Positions 21,334-30,762 of a stretch of DNA of 64,000 nucleotides are shown here, piece by piece; the first letter of the stretch is position 1, and each line of letters opens with the position of its first letter. The position numbers and the translations under genes are program-made. The notes under the pieces were generated by a model. It was given only the letters and a program-made list of their open reading frames with translations. It ran no database searches and was not told the DNA's origin. Origin of the DNA: Rhodococcus wratislaviensis (GTDB lineage: Bacteria; Actinomycetota; Actinomycetes; Mycobacteriales; Mycobacteriaceae); contig NZ_UAUI01000011.1 in assembly GCF_900455735.1 (NCBI RefSeq), positions 868,001 through 932,000 of the forward strand, read 5' to 3'.

Positions 21334-22518
21334 ATGACCGTTCCACCGCACCCCGGTATCTGGGAGCCCGCCCGCCTGGGTCCCCTGACGCTGCGCAACC
21401 GCATCGTGAAGGCAGCCACGTTCGAGGGCGTCATGCCGCGCGGCCGGGTCACCGACCGACTCGTCGACTTCCACGCCGAGGTCGCTCGCGGCGGCGCCGC
21501 ACTGACGACCGTCGCGTACTGCGCCGTCTCACCCGGCGGACGCGTCCACGCGAACACCCTCGTGCTCGACCGCGCCCGCATCCCCGACCTGCGCCGGCTC
21601 ACCGACGCCGTTCACGCCGAAGGGGGATTGGTCGCGGCGCAGATCGGTCATGCCGGTCTGGTCGCGAACACCCAGTCCAACCGCACCAAGACCCTCGCGC
21701 CGTCCACGCGCCTCAGCCCGCCCGCCATGGGTCTGGTGAGGGGTGCCACCCGGGAACAACTCGACCAGGTCACCCGCGACTTCGAGAACTCGGCGCGCAA
21801 CGCCGTCGACGCCGGATTCGACGCGATCGAGGTCCACCTCGGCCACAACTACCTCCTCAGCTCGTTCATGAGCCCCAACCTCAACAAGCGGACCGACGAG
21901 TACGGGGGCAGCCTGGAGCGGCGGGCGGCCTTCCCCCGGCGAGTGGTCGAGAGAGTGCGCCACGCCGTCGGCGACTCAGTGGCCGTCACGGCCAAATTCA
22001 ACATGACGGACGGTGTTCCGAAAGGGCTGTGGCTCGACGACAGTCTCCGCATCGCCCAGCTCCTCGAAGCCGACGGGCACCTCGACGCACTGCAACTCAC
22101 CGGCGGCAGCTCGTTGCTCAACGGGATGTATTTCTTCCGCGGCGAGGTCCCGATGGCGGAATTCGTTGCCTCACAGCCCAAGTTGGTGGGCTGGGGCCTG
22201 AAGGTGTACGGACCGCGCATCTTTCCCACCTACCCGTTCGAGGAAGCGTTCTTCCTCCCGATGGCCCGGCAGTTCCGTGAGGCCCTGTCGATGCCCCTCA
22301 TCCTGCTCGGCGGCGTCAACAGGCTCGACACCATCGAGAACGCACTCGGCGAAGGGTTCGAGTTCGTCGCGATGGCGCGCGCCCTGCTCCGCGACCCGGA
22401 CCTCGTCAACAAATTCCGCGACCTGCACGTGCCCGAGGGTCTCTGCATCCACTGCAACAAATGCATGCCCACCATCTACACGGGCACGCGCTGCGTCATC
22501 CGGGAGACTCTGCGCTGA
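21334..22518 (+). CDS. NADH:flavin oxidoreductase, Old Yellow Enzyme family
   Basis: A 394-aa FMN TIM-barrel ene-reductase. The family motif around HLGHNYLLSSFMSPNLNKR and DEYGGSLERR lies near residues 170-192. The C-terminus carries four cysteines, CIHCNKC then TRC (about 371-386), reminiscent of the 4Fe-4S site of 2,4-dienoyl-CoA reductase-type OYEs, but the second NAD-binding half of those enzymes is absent. It probably reduces an activated C=C bond. Second gene of the TetR-controlled pair. Confidence 0.85.
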   Translation: MTVPPHPGIWEPARLGPLTLRNRIVKAATFEGVMPRGRVTDRLVDFHAEVARGGAALTTVAYCAVSPGGRVHANTLVLDRARIPDLRRLTDAVHAEGGLVAAQIGHAGLVANTQSNRTKTLAPSTRLSPPAMGLVRGATREQLDQVTRDFENSARNAVDAGFDAIEVHLGHNYLLSSFMSPNLNKRTDEYGGSLERRAAFPRRVVERVRHAVGDSVAVTAKFNMTDGVPKGLWLDDSLRIAQLLEADGHLDALQLTGGSSLLNGMYFFRGEVPMAEFVASQPKLVGWGLKVYGPRIFPTYPFEEAFFLPMARQFREALSMPLILLGGVNRLDTIENALGEGFEFVAMARALLRDPDLVNKFRDLHVPEGLCIHCNKCMPTIYTGTRCVIRETLR

Positions 22519-22561
22519 TCAGGGCGCCTGCGAGGGGAGCGACCGGTATCACCTGCAGTCG

Positions 22562-22589
22562 GGGAACAACACCCTTTAGTCTTGTGTTG
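22562..22589 (+). promoter_or_regulatory. SigR/SigH-type promoter of trxB
   Basis: GGGAAC (22562-22567) and GTTG (22586-22589) are separated by 18 bp, matching the SigR (Streptomyces) and SigH (Mycobacterium) thiol-stress promoter pattern. It ends about 40 bp before trxB. trxBA operons are classical members of these regulons. Confidence 0.6.
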
Positions 22590-22629
22590 ATCCATACGAC
22601 TGAGCACCCCTCACTACTGGAAGGCCCGC

Positions 22630-23613
22630 ATGACCACTCCATCGACGGTTCATGAACTCATCATCGTTGGTTCGGGACCTGCCGGATACACCGCAGCCGT
22701 CTACGCGGCGCGCGCGGAACTCGAACCGCTGCAGTTCGAGGGGACCCAGTTCGGTGGCGCCCTCATGACCACCACCGAGGTCGAGAACTTCCCCGGATTC
22801 CGTGAGGGAATCATGGGACCCGACCTGATGGACCAGATGCGCGAGCAGGCCAAGCGCTTCGGCACCGATATCCGCACCGAGGACGTCGAGGAACTCGACC
22901 TCACCGGCCCGATCAAGAAGGTCGTCGTGAACGGCGAGACCTACCAGGCGCACGCAGTCGTGCTGGCAATGGGCGCCGCAGCCCGTTACCTGGGGATTCC
23001 GGGGGAGGAGAAGTTGCTCGGCCGCGGCGTCAGCGCCTGCGCCACCTGCGACGGATTCTTCTTCAAGGATCAGGACATCGTCGTGGTCGGCGGCGGCGAC
23101 TCCGCCATGGAGGAGGCCACCTTCCTCACCCGCTTCGCCCGCAGCGTCACCGTGGTGCACCGCCGCGAGGAGTTCCGCGCGTCCCGCATCATGCTCGAGC
23201 GCGCCAAGGCGAACGCAAAGATCCGGTTCGTGACCAACGCCGCGCCCGTCGAGGTCCTGGGCGAGAACAGCGTCACCGGACTCGTGATCCGCGACACCGT
23301 CACCGGTGAGACCTCCACGCTGGACGTCACCGGCATGTTCGTCGCCATCGGTCACGACCCGCGCAGCGAACTCGTCAAGGGACAGGTCGACCTCGACGAC
23401 GCCGGATACGTGATCGTCAAGACGCCGACCACCGCCACCTCCGTGGACGGAGTCTTCGCCGCAGGCGACCTGGTCGATCACATCTACCAGCAGGCGATCA
23501 CCGCGGCCGGCACCGGATGTTCCGCGGCGATGGATGCCGAGCGCTGGCTGGCAGAGCGCGGCGACATCACCGCCAACACCGTCGCCGCCGCCGGCTCACC
23601 GGTCGACGCCTAG
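22630..23613 (+). CDS. trxB: Thioredoxin-disulfide reductase
   Basis: A 327-aa cytoplasmic flavoprotein that passes electrons from NADPH to thioredoxin. It shows the FAD motif [10 protein letters not shown] near the N-terminus, the redox pair C137-A-T-C140, and the NADPH motif GGGDSAMEE. The C-terminal FAD motif (GVFAAGDL) is complete. trxA follows after 45 bp, so the two form an operon behind a thiol-stress promoter. Confidence 0.95.
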   Translation: MTTPSTVHELIIVGSGPAGYTAAVYAARAELEPLQFEGTQFGGALMTTTEVENFPGFREGIMGPDLMDQMREQAKRFGTDIRTEDVEELDLTGPIKKVVVNGETYQAHAVVLAMGAAARYLGIPGEEKLLGRGVSACATCDGFFFKDQDIVVVGGGDSAMEEATFLTRFARSVTVVHRREEFRASRIMLERAKANAKIRFVTNAAPVEVLGENSVTGLVIRDTVTGETSTLDVTGMFVAIGHDPRSELVKGQVDLDDAGYVIVKTPTTATSVDGVFAAGDLVDHIYQQAITAAGTGCSAAMDAERWLAERGDITANTVAAAGSPVDA

Positions 23614-23658
23614 CACTCCACAAATACCCACCGACCACCTCGAGTAAGGGAAATCCCC

Positions 23659-23982
23659 GTGTCGAATACCGTCACCATCACCGATGATTCGTTCCAGCAG
23701 GACGTCATTTCCAGCGACAAGCCTGTCCTCGTCGACTTCTGGGCCACCTGGTGCGGTCCGTGCAAGATGATCGCCCCCGTCCTGGAGGAGATCGCCGGTG
23801 AGCACAGCGACAAGCTGACCATCGCGAAGCTCGACATCGACGCCAACCCGGGCGCTGCCCGCGACTTCCAGGTCATGTCGATCCCCACGCTGATCCTGTT
23901 CAAGGACGGCAAGCCGATCAACACGATCGTCGGCACCAAGGGCAAGGCTGCGCTGCTGAAAGAGCTCGCCGACGTTCTCTGA
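23659..23982 (+). CDS. trxA: Thioredoxin
   Basis: A 107-aa thioredoxin with the classical active site W31-C32-G-P-C35 and the cis-proline segment MSIPTLILF. It reduces protein disulfides and is recycled by TrxB encoded just upstream. Full length, no extension or signal peptide, hence cytoplasmic. Confidence 0.96.
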   Translation: MSNTVTITDDSFQQDVISSDKPVLVDFWATWCGPCKMIAPVLEEIAGEHSDKLTIAKLDIDANPGAARDFQVMSIPTLILFKDGKPINTIVGTKGKAALLKELADVL

Positions 23983-24004
23983 TCGACACCCGAACACCCC
24001 GCGC

Positions 24005-24026
24005 GATTCCCGATTTTGTGGGAATC
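24005..24026 (+). terminator. Weak hairpin after trxA
   Basis: Arms GATTCCC (24005-24011) and GGGAATC (24020-24026) pair perfectly around an 8-nt loop rich in T. It lies 22 bp after the trxA stop. There is no T-run after the stem, so termination strength is uncertain. Confidence 0.4.
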
Positions 24027-24147
24027 TCTGAGACAATCGATCGATGTGCTCCAGTCGCATCAGCTAGACCGACCGGAACACATCGATCGTTTTGTTTGTA
24101 CCGAGACTCGTAAGTACTCGTTGATTCGGACTGAGAGGCCCTGAAAC

Positions 24148-25347
24148 ATGCACCGACTCCGTCACGGCGACCATGGTCCGGCCGTCGCTGAGATTCGGGG
24201 CACTCTGGCCGGTCTCGGTTTCCTGCACAACGGCGTCGCCGACACCCGGCGCGAGGGCACCAACGGTTCGCACTGGATCGCTCCCGACGCCGTGTTCGAT
24301 CACCACCTGGACAGCGCCGTACGGGCCTTCCAGCAGCAGCGTGGGCTTCTCGTCGACGGAATCGTGGGTCCTGCCACGTACCGGTCCATGAAAGAGGCGT
24401 CGTACCGCCTGGGCGCGCGCACGCTGATCTACCAGCTCTCCGCACCGCTCTACGGCGACGACGTCGCCACCCTGCAGACCCGCCTGCAGGATCTCGGGTT
24501 CTACGTCGGTCGCGTCGACGGGTTCTTCGGCCCGCAGACCCACGATTCGCTGTCCTCGTTCCAGCGGGAGATCGGGATCGCCGCCGACGGCATCTGCGGT
24601 CCGGCAACCCTGCGGTCGCTCGAGTTGCTCGGCACCCGCGTCACCGGTGGGTCACCGCATGCGATGAGCGAAGAAGAAATGGTTCGTAGCTCCGGACCCC
24701 AGCTGAGCGGCAAGCGGATCGTCATCGATCCGGGCCTCGGCGGCGACACCTACGGCACCATCGTGCGGTCCGCGTACGGCACGATCTCCGAGTCCGACAT
24801 CCTGTGGGACCTCGCCAGCCGCCTCGAGGGCCGCATGGCCGCGACGGGCATGGAGACGTTCCTGTCCCGCCCGCACCACGCCAATCCCACGGACATCGAA
24901 CGCGCCTCCACGTCGAACGCCTTCGATGCCGACCTAATGATCTCGTTGCGCTGCGATGGAAACACCAGCCCGTCCGCCAACGGTGTCGCGAGCTTCCACT
25001 TCGGCAACTCGCACGGTTCGACGTCGATGATCGGTCAGGTTCTCACCGGATTCATTCAGCGGGAAATCGTGGCGCGCACGCCGCTACAGGATTGCCGGAC
25101 CCACGGCCGCACCTGGGACCTGCTGCGCCTGACGAACATGCCGACCGTGCAGATCGACCTCGGTTACCTCACCAACGACCTCGACGCCGCGGTGCTCTCC
25201 AACCCGCGGGCGCGCGACGCCATCGCCGAAGCGATCCTCATCTCCGTCAAGCGTCTGTACCTGCTCGGTCAGGACGATCAGCCGACCGGAACGTTCACGT
25301 TCGCCGAGTTGCTCGCCGAAGAGCTGTCTTCCTCCGAACGTTCCTGA
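24148..25347 (+). CDS. cwlM: CwlM, degenerate N-acetylmuramoyl-L-alanine amidase-like regulator
   Basis: A 399-aa protein with two N-terminal peptidoglycan-binding repeats (about residues 5-80 and 95-165) and a C-terminal Amidase_3 fold (about 190-385). No signal peptide is present, so it is cytoplasmic. Catalytic positions are altered: the first zinc His of the GHGG motif is L197 (DPGLGG), the second His site reads R268 (SLRCD) and the catalytic Glu position is D337 (QIDLG). In mycobacteria CwlM is essential, is phosphorylated by PknB and stimulates MurA rather than cutting peptidoglycan; the sequence fits that regulatory role. Confidence 0.88.
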   Translation: MHRLRHGDHGPAVAEIRGTLAGLGFLHNGVADTRREGTNGSHWIAPDAVFDHHLDSAVRAFQQQRGLLVDGIVGPATYRSMKEASYRLGARTLIYQLSAPLYGDDVATLQTRLQDLGFYVGRVDGFFGPQTHDSLSSFQREIGIAADGICGPATLRSLELLGTRVTGGSPHAMSEEEMVRSSGPQLSGKRIVIDPGLGGDTYGTIVRSAYGTISESDILWDLASRLEGRMAATGMETFLSRPHHANPTDIERASTSNAFDADLMISLRCDGNTSPSANGVASFHFGNSHGSTSMIGQVLTGFIQREIVARTPLQDCRTHGRTWDLLRLTNMPTVQIDLGYLTNDLDAAVLSNPRARDAIAEAILISVKRLYLLGQDDQPTGTFTFAELLAEELSSSERS

Positions 25348-25365
25348 CTTCTCGTTCCCGAACGC

Positions 25366-26064
25366 TCAGTGCGCACCGACAGGTGTGCGCTCCCCGATGT
25401 CGACCATGCTCACCGTCGCGGTGTGGATCAGACGCTCCAAGGCAGCCTCGACGTCTTCCTTCCACCCGTGATCCCGGTTCAGCTCGAGCCGTAGGCGCGG
25501 GAACCGATGATGGGGCGCGACGATCTCGAAGCCGTTGTCCTCGAGGAAATCGGCCGGGATCATGCACTCCTCCGGGGAGCACTCGCGCGCCGCTGTGGCT
25601 GACGCCATCCCATGGGTGTCGATCGGCCCGGTTCCGTCGGTGTTGCGGATACCGAACGCCTCGAGCGCGCGAACACCGCGCCGCACCAGATCGGCCACCA
25701 CGGCTTGGATCAACGTGGTTCCCAGATTCTGTTCTTCCCCGGCAGGCTCGAGCCGAAGGCTGGTGAGCAGGACGGCGTCGGCACCGACCGGAGCGGTCGG
25801 GAGAAGCTGCGCGCGCGGCACGGTCCGTGGGGGAGCGTAGAGGGCGCTGCCGACCGGCTTCCCGTCCATGACGGCAACCTGGCCGCACGAACCCCATTCG
25901 AGCATGACCATGGAGAGCCAGGCTTCCTTCTCGAACTCCTGGTCGCAGAATCCGCGCGAACTGTGGATGGCCGCGGGATCCATTTCCCAGAAGACACAGC
26001 GACGAGCGTGGGCGGAGAGCTTGTCCAAGCCGTCGAGAGTGAGCGATGTGACGTGAGTCGACAC
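25366..26064 (-). CDS. GNAT family N-acetyltransferase (Rv3916c-like)
   Basis: A 232-aa protein in the fixed Mycobacteriales position between cwlM and parB. The central part (about residues 75-140) resembles the acetyl-CoA fold (LRLEPAGEEQNLGTTLIQAV) but the canonical Q/RxxGxG/A motif is poorly kept, so catalytic activity is uncertain. GTG at 26064 with GGAGG about 13 nt upstream is the likely start. It converges on cwlM with an 18-bp gap. Confidence 0.7.
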   Translation of the reverse strand: MSTHVTSLTLDGLDKLSAHARRCVFWEMDPAAIHSSRGFCDQEFEKEAWLSMVMLEWGSCGQVAVMDGKPVGSALYAPPRTVPRAQLLPTAPVGADAVLLTSLRLEPAGEEQNLGTTLIQAVVADLVRRGVRALEAFGIRNTDGTGPIDTHGMASATAARECSPEECMIPADFLEDNGFEIVAPHHRFPRLRLELNRDHGWKEDVEAALERLIHTATVSMVDIGERTPVGAH

Positions 26065-26221
26065 TGGCTAGCTCAGCCTCCATATGTCACTACCGCAGAT
26101 CATTCGACATCCTCTGGTATTCAACGTTATTCGCCCCCGATAGTTCTGCTGGAGTCGGTCCGTCAGCGGCCACTGTCACAGTGACGGATCACCCGCGGGT
26201 ACTTCTACCTCTCTCAGGCGC

Positions 26222-27304
26222 TCATGAATCGGCCTTCTGTGCCTCCATCATCCCAACGATCCTCTGAAGATCGTCCACCGAACCGAACTCGACCACAATC
26301 TTGCCCTTGCGCTTGCCGAGGCTGACCGTGACCCTCGTGTCGAACGAATCCGACAGCCGCTCCGCGACGTCCTGCAGGCCCGGCATCTGGATCGGCTTGC
26401 GACGCTGGGCGGGCTGCGCCGCCTGGTCGTCGCTGCGGTTGGCGAGCGTCACCGCCTCCTCCGTCGCGCGAACGGACATGCCCTCCGCGACGATGCGTGC
26501 CGCCATCACCTCTTGCGCGTCGGCTCCGGCCTCGAGCGACAGCAGGGCGCGAGCGTGACCGGCGGACAGCACACCCGCCGCGACGCGTCGTTGCACGGGA
26601 ATCGGCAACTTCAGCAGTCGGATCATGTTCGTCACGACGGGACGCGAGCGGCCGATCTTCGCCGCCAGTTCCTCGTGGGTCACCTCGAACTCTTCGAGCA
26701 ACTGCTGATACGCCGCCGCCTCTTCGAGAGGGTTCAGCTGGACGCGGTGGATGTTCTCCAGGAGCGCGTCGCGGAGCATGGCGTCGTCGCCGGTCTCGCG
26801 GACGATCGCCGGGATCGTCTCCAGCTCGGCTTCCTGGCTGGCACGCCACCGACGCTCGCCCATGACGAGTTGGAACTTGCCGTCGTCGAGCGGCCGCACC
26901 ACGATCGGCTGCATCAGCCCGAACTCGCGGATCGAGTGGACGAGCTCGGCGAGAGCGTCGTCGTCGAACACCTGACGCGGCTGCTTGGGGTTCCGCTCGA
27001 TCAGGTCGGGAGCGATCTCCCGGTACACCGCTCCGGTGGGGGAGGGGAGGGGTTGAGCACCGTTGCCGGATGCGCCGTCGGCGCCGTTGCTCCCTCCGTT
27101 GTTTCCCGTGGACGCGGGAGCGGTCTTCTTCTCGGTCGCAGAGTCCGAAGAGTCGGGTGCGGGAGCGGTCAGTACGTTGCGCCGGTCCGCACCGATCACA
27201 ACGTCGGCGGCGGCGTTGCCCAGCCCCGGTCCCGTCGTGGTCGGTCCCGTAGGAATGAGCGCAGCCAGTCCACGGCCAAGTCCACCCTTTCGCGTCTGAC
27301 TCAT
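26222..27304 (-). CDS. parB: Chromosome-partitioning protein ParB
   Basis: A 360-aa DNA-binding CTPase that loads at parS and spreads to organise the origin. The N-terminus has the ParA-contacting GRGLAALIP peptide, then a variable linker, the ParB/Srx domain with the arginine motif GERRWRAS (about residue 155), and a helix-turn-helix ([21 protein letters not shown]), ending with a dimerisation domain. ATG overlaps the parA stop by 4 nt. A G-rich 23-bp repeat shared with two non-coding sites lies inside the linker-encoding part at 27033-27055. Confidence 0.95.
   Translation of the reverse strand: MSQTRKGGLGRGLAALIPTGPTTTGPGLGNAAADVVIGADRRNVLTAPAPDSSDSATEKKTAPASTGNNGGSNGADGASGNGAQPLPSPTGAVYREIAPDLIERNPKQPRQVFDDDALAELVHSIREFGLMQPIVVRPLDDGKFQLVMGERRWRASQEAELETIPAIVRETGDDAMLRDALLENIHRVQLNPLEEAAAYQQLLEEFEVTHEELAAKIGRSRPVVTNMIRLLKLPIPVQRRVAAGVLSAGHARALLSLEAGADAQEVMAARIVAEGMSVRATEEAVTLANRSDDQAAQPAQRRKPIQMPGLQDVAERLSDSFDTRVTVSLGKRKGKIVVEFGSVDDLQRIVGMMEAQKADS
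27033..27055. repeat. G-rich 23-bp dispersed repeat, copy 1 (inside parB)
   Basis: CCGGTGGGGGAGGGGAGGGG followed by TTG. The same sequence recurs at 29185-29207 and, with one changed base, at 30763-30785. Here it encodes LPSPTG in the ParB linker. Confidence 0.75.
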
Positions 27305-28314
27305 CGCTGCTCCTGCTTCGTGATGTGTGCGGTGCGTGCTGCGAGTTCACGTCCCGCGTCGAGGTAACTCATGGCTCCCCGCGAACCGGGGTCGTAGTCG
27401 AGCACGGTCATCCCGTACCCGGGAGCTTCGGACACCTTGACGCTGCGGGGAATGACAGCGCGGAGCACGGCGTCACCGAAGTGGGTGCGAACCTCTTCGG
27501 CCACCTGGTCGGCCAACTTGGTGCGACCGTCGTACATCGTGAGAAGGACCGTCGACACGTGGAGGTCCGGGTTGAGGTGCGCCTGCACCAGTTCGATATT
27601 CCGCAGCAGCTGTCCCACACCCTCGAGGGCGTAGTACTCGCACTGGATCGGAATCAGCACTTCCTTGGCCGCGACCATCGCGTTCACCGTGAGCAGTCCG
27701 AGTGAGGGCGGGCAGTCGATCAGGATGAAGTCGGCATCGACCTCGCCGAGAGCCTTCTCCGAGAGCGCGCCCTTCAGCCGCCCCTCGCGGGCGACCATGG
27801 AGACCAATTCGATCTCGGCGCCGGCGAGGTCGATCGTGGCCGGAATGCAGAACAACCGGTCGTTGTGCGGGCTCTTCTGGATGGCTTCCGCAGCGGTCAC
27901 CTCACCGAGGAGAAGCTCATAGCTGGATGGCACACCGGAGTGGTGGGCGACGCCCAACGCGGTGCTGGCATTGCCCTGTGGGTCGAGGTCGATCACCAGA
28001 ACGGTGAGCCCCTGTACCGCGAGGGCGGATGCAAGGTTGACCGCGCTCGTCGTCTTGCCGACGCCACCCTTCTGATTGGCGATCGTGAGGATTCGCCGTT
28101 CGGGTGGTTTCGGCAGGCTCACCGAGTGGGGGTGCAGAACCTGACTTGCGCGGTGCGCGGCCGCACCGATCGGAGTCTCCTCGACGGAGATTCCGTTGTA
28201 GGGGGCCGTGAATCCGTCGTCTCCGTTCCCGGAGCTCGTCGCCTGGTCGGATTGATGGTCGGTTTCACGTGAAGCTGTTTCACGTGAAACGGCGGATTCA
28301 GGCCCACCCGACAT
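27301..28314 (-). CDS. parA: Chromosome-partitioning ATPase ParA
   Basis: A 337-aa Walker-type ATPase that moves ParB-bound origins. The deviant Walker A KGGVGKTT is at residues 82-89, followed by the DLDPQGNAS and DCPPSLG motifs. The first 70 residues are an unstructured extension whose codons include two parS sites, giving the peptide [12 protein letters not shown] at 28314 has GAAGGAG 7 nt upstream. It forms a coupled operon with parB. Confidence 0.95.
   Translation of the reverse strand: MSGGPESAVSRETASRETDHQSDQATSSGNGDDGFTAPYNGISVEETPIGAAAHRASQVLHPHSVSLPKPPERRILTIANQKGGVGKTTSAVNLASALAVQGLTVLVIDLDPQGNASTALGVAHHSGVPSSYELLLGEVTAAEAIQKSPHNDRLFCIPATIDLAGAEIELVSMVAREGRLKGALSEKALGEVDADFILIDCPPSLGLLTVNAMVAAKEVLIPIQCEYYALEGVGQLLRNIELVQAHLNPDLHVSTVLLTMYDGRTKLADQVAEEVRTHFGDAVLRAVIPRSVKVSEAPGYGMTVLDYDPGSRGAMSYLDAGRELAARTAHITKQEQR
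28262..28275. promoter_or_regulatory. parS site (one mismatch), within parA
   Basis: GTTTCACGTGAAGC differs from the consensus GTTTCACGTGAAAC at one base. It is only 1 bp from the next site and lies in parA codons near the start. Confidence 0.7.
28277..28290. promoter_or_regulatory. parS site (perfect), within parA
   Basis: Exact palindrome GTTTCACGTGAAAC, the conserved ParB-loading sequence, located in the first codons of parA. Confidence 0.9.
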
Positions 28315-28382
28315 TGACTACTCCTTCGATTGGGAATCGCTCGTTACTCGACATACTCACTCCCTGGTCACCGTGCACATCG

Positions 28383-29066
28383 TCATCGACGCTGACGGCG
28401 TTTCGGTACACGTTCTGCGCGAACGACAACGGTGGGGACAGGAAGCAGGCCCACTCCGCATTCCACGATATCCAGCTTGCCAGCACCCAACCGAGTCAGG
28501 GAAGCGCGATCACGGGAAATCTCTTCGGCGGCGCTCGAACCTTTCAATGCGAGCATTCTCCCATGCTCGTGGATCAGCGGCAGCGACCACTTGGCCAATT
28601 TCTCCAGCGGTGCCACCGCGCGGGAAGTGACGACGTCGGCACCGCCCGCTTCCTTCACCACACCCGACTCCTCGGCGCGGCCCCGCACCACGAGCACGTC
28701 CAGACCGTTCGACTCGACGAACTCGGCGAGGTACACCGACCGACGCAGCAGCGGCTCCACCAACGTGATCCGGAGATCGGGACGGGCGATAGCGAGAGGG
28801 ATACCGGGCAACCCGGCACCGCTTCCGACGTCGACGACCGACTCGCCCTCGGCGATCAACTCACCGACGACGGCACAGTTGAGGAGGTGACGTTCCCAGA
28901 GTCGCGGAACCTCTCGCGGTCCGATCAACCCCCGCTCGACACCGTCGGTCGCCAACGACTTGTAGTAGCGCTCCGCGATATCGAATCGTTCACCGAACAC
29001 CTGGCGTGCCGCCGCTTGTTCGTCCCATTCGGCCGGCTCTCCACCATTCGGTTCCACGTGAAACAT
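28383..29066 (-). CDS. rsmG: 16S rRNA (guanine-N7)-methyltransferase RsmG (GidB)
   Basis: A 227-aa SAM-dependent methyltransferase that modifies G527 (E. coli numbering) of 16S rRNA; loss confers low-level streptomycin resistance in many bacteria. The SAM site [16 protein letters not shown] is near residues 73-88. The first codons spell MFHVEP because a parS-like site (29051-29064) overlaps the start codon region. It lies 68 bp upstream of parA on the same strand. Confidence 0.93.
   Translation of the reverse strand: MFHVEPNGGEPAEWDEQAAARQVFGERFDIAERYYKSLATDGVERGLIGPREVPRLWERHLLNCAVVGELIAEGESVVDVGSGAGLPGIPLAIARPDLRITLVEPLLRRSVYLAEFVESNGLDVLVVRGRAEESGVVKEAGGADVVTSRAVAPLEKLAKWSLPLIHEHGRMLALKGSSAAEEISRDRASLTRLGAGKLDIVECGVGLLPVPTVVVRAERVPKRRQRR
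29051..29064. promoter_or_regulatory. parS site (one mismatch) at the rsmG start
   Basis: Plus strand GTTCCACGTGAAAC; the reverse complement equals GTTTCACGTGGAAC, identical to the sites at 29258 and 29443. Confidence 0.7.
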
Positions 29067-29184
29067 CCTCCCGCGAATAACGCGAAATCAACAAACACAG
29101 TTTCTTTATTATCCGCCCTCGCTCGCGACTATGTCCCTTAACTCGAACGCGCAACGCCGGAACAGTGTCGAGCCGCACCCCCTT

Positions 29185-29207
29185 CCGGTGGGGGAGGGGA
29201 GGGGTTG
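29185..29207. repeat. G-rich 23-bp dispersed repeat, copy 2
   Basis: Identical over 23 bp to the copy in parB (27033-27055). Located 50 bp from a parS-like site. Confidence 0.75.
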
Positions 29208-29257
29208 GGTCGTTCGCCGTCGCTGATGATCGACAGCGGGGAGATCCCTCCGCGGAT

Positions 29258-29271
29258 GTTTCACGTGGAAC
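29258..29271. promoter_or_regulatory. parS site (one mismatch)
   Basis: GTTTCACGTGGAAC in non-coding DNA upstream of rsmG. Confidence 0.75.
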
Positions 29272-29442
29272 AGGCGAACTCGTGCAGGAGCAGAACTCGA
29301 GAGTGCCGATAGACCCGGCCGGTTAAATCCTTGGCCCCGGCATGCCCGCATTGATCACGGCGCGCGCGGGGCCCACTCGGTGCGGTCGGCGCGAGTGTGG
29401 CACGCGAGACTTGTCCGAACTTCATCGCGTTTGTCGCGGGCA

Positions 29443-29456
29443 GTTTCACGTGGAAC
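29443..29456. promoter_or_regulatory. parS site (one mismatch)
   Basis: GTTTCACGTGGAAC, the same variant and orientation as the site at 29258, 185 bp away. Confidence 0.75.
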
Positions 29457-29763
29457 AACTGTCCTGGTTTCAGTGGAACAGACCGAGGTCGCTGCAACCG
29501 CGTCCGCGCATCAGCGGCAGTCTTCCCGAGCGCGCGGGCGCAAGCCTCCAGCGAATGACATCGCGTCGAACCTCCCCAAGGGGAAGCAGCCGTCCACGCC
29601 TGCCCGACGCTACCTTCTCGGCAGCTCCACTCGACTCAACCCTGATTTCTCAATCATCACAGTGACGAAACTCCCGGGTGTGGTTGGGTGGGTGAAACTA
29701 CAACCAAAATTGCTTCGAAAACGCTCGAGAACGACGGTCCGGGAACTCCGAATCCGCCATGCG

Positions 29764-30165
29764 TCAGACAGTAGTGTCCGGGAAAGAGTGGTGCTCGTGA
29801 GCGACGAGCCACCGACCATCTTCCTTCCGCAACCCCACTGTGAGGCGGAGTCGATTCTCTGGATTGTCGGCGAGTTCCGCTTCCATTCCACAGCGGAGGA
29901 GGGCATGGGCAAACGCAACGTCTTCGCCGGCCGTCACATCCAACGACACCATCTCGAATCGGGCACCCATCGATTGCCATTCGAAGAACGGCGGCCATGT
30001 CTCGCGATACGCATCGATTCCGCGAGCACCCTCGAATGGCGGTGGCACGTCGAACATCACGATGTCATCGGAGTGGTTCGCCAGAACCCCTGCCATGTCG
30101 CCATCGTGCACGGCCTGCGCCCAGCGTTCGATCAGGTTCCGTATCGTCTGTTCGTCTTCGCTCAT
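29764..30165 (-). CDS. SnoaL/NTF2-like domain protein
   Basis: A 133-aa single-domain protein of the YybH/SnoaL-like alpha+beta barrel type: an N-terminal helix (IRNLIERWAQAVHDGDMAG), the ILANHSDDIVMFD-like strand segment and a closing WLVAHEHHS strand. Such proteins are small ligand-binding or isomerase-like units, often stress-induced; no catalytic function can be assigned. It is not part of the usual rsmG-jag block in mycobacteria as I recall it, so it looks like a local insertion. Coding quality is clear despite the gene-poor surroundings. Confidence 0.75.
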   Translation of the reverse strand: MSEDEQTIRNLIERWAQAVHDGDMAGVLANHSDDIVMFDVPPPFEGARGIDAYRETWPPFFEWQSMGARFEMVSLDVTAGEDVAFAHALLRCGMEAELADNPENRLRLTVGLRKEDGRWLVAHEHHSFPDTTV

Positions 30166-30762
30166 CGTTCACTCCATCCAGTCGACGGCACCGGTTCGGT
30201 CCCCTCGATGATGTGGACTTCGAGCGGGATCCAAACTCATCGCGTCGACGCAGCCTCGCGTGAATCGTATGTCTCAGGACATCGCGAACACTCACAGATC
30301 GTTCGGTGACTGTCGCCGGATCGGCGGCGCCGAGGGCGTAGGTGGATCCAGCACTCGCCTTCACGACTTCAGCAGTGGGCCGCGCCAAGAGTACGGGAGG
30401 ATCAACTCATCGCTTCACCCACAATGCACCGACGGATTCACGTGTAAGCGGCCACTGAAAACTGAGATCTCCGCTTCCGAAGTATGGGTCCGGGACGACG
30501 AGGGCGCGATCGGACGATAGCGCCACCGCCAGGCCGAGACCCACCACTGCCACGGCAGCGTCGGGGCGAATGTCCTGAACTGCAAGCCCGCCGACCCCGA
30601 GCCAAATGGATCGTCGACGCGCACCCCGGGGAAACCAGGAGACACGCATGCGCCTGCCGACCGGATCGATGCCGAGGTGCAGATCCAGTCCTCGCGCGAC
30701 TACGAATCCGGACCGGGATCGACAAACTACGGCGGCGTCGTGATCGGCCGACACTCGACCTC

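Larger units (their letters stand above)
29067..29763. other. Gene-poor parS region between rsmG and NTF2-like gene
   Basis: About 700 bp with no convincing coding frame on either strand. It holds two parS-like sites (29258-29271, 29443-29456) and one copy of the G-rich repeat (29185-29207). The open frames present are created by the parS palindrome itself (FHVKH or FHVEQ peptides) and do not look like proteins. Confidence 0.6.

Noticed and set aside
26171-26185. GTCAC-A-GTGAC palindrome downstream of parB as a terminator
   Set aside because: The stem is only 5-6 bp with a 1-nt centre and no T-run; it cannot form a stable RNA hairpin as drawn.
29468-29480. GTTTCAGTGGAAC resembling parS
   Set aside because: The central CACGTG is broken by a deletion, so ParB binding is unlikely.
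30435-30448. GATTCACGTGTAAG with a CACGTG core
   Set aside because: The flanks differ from parS at too many positions to count as a site.
30407-30754. Minus-strand ORF of 115 codons between the NTF2-like gene and jag
   Set aside because: No RBS, no recognisable domain, no operon partner, and it runs up against a parS/repeat zone. Kept only as a doubtful remnant in the region note.
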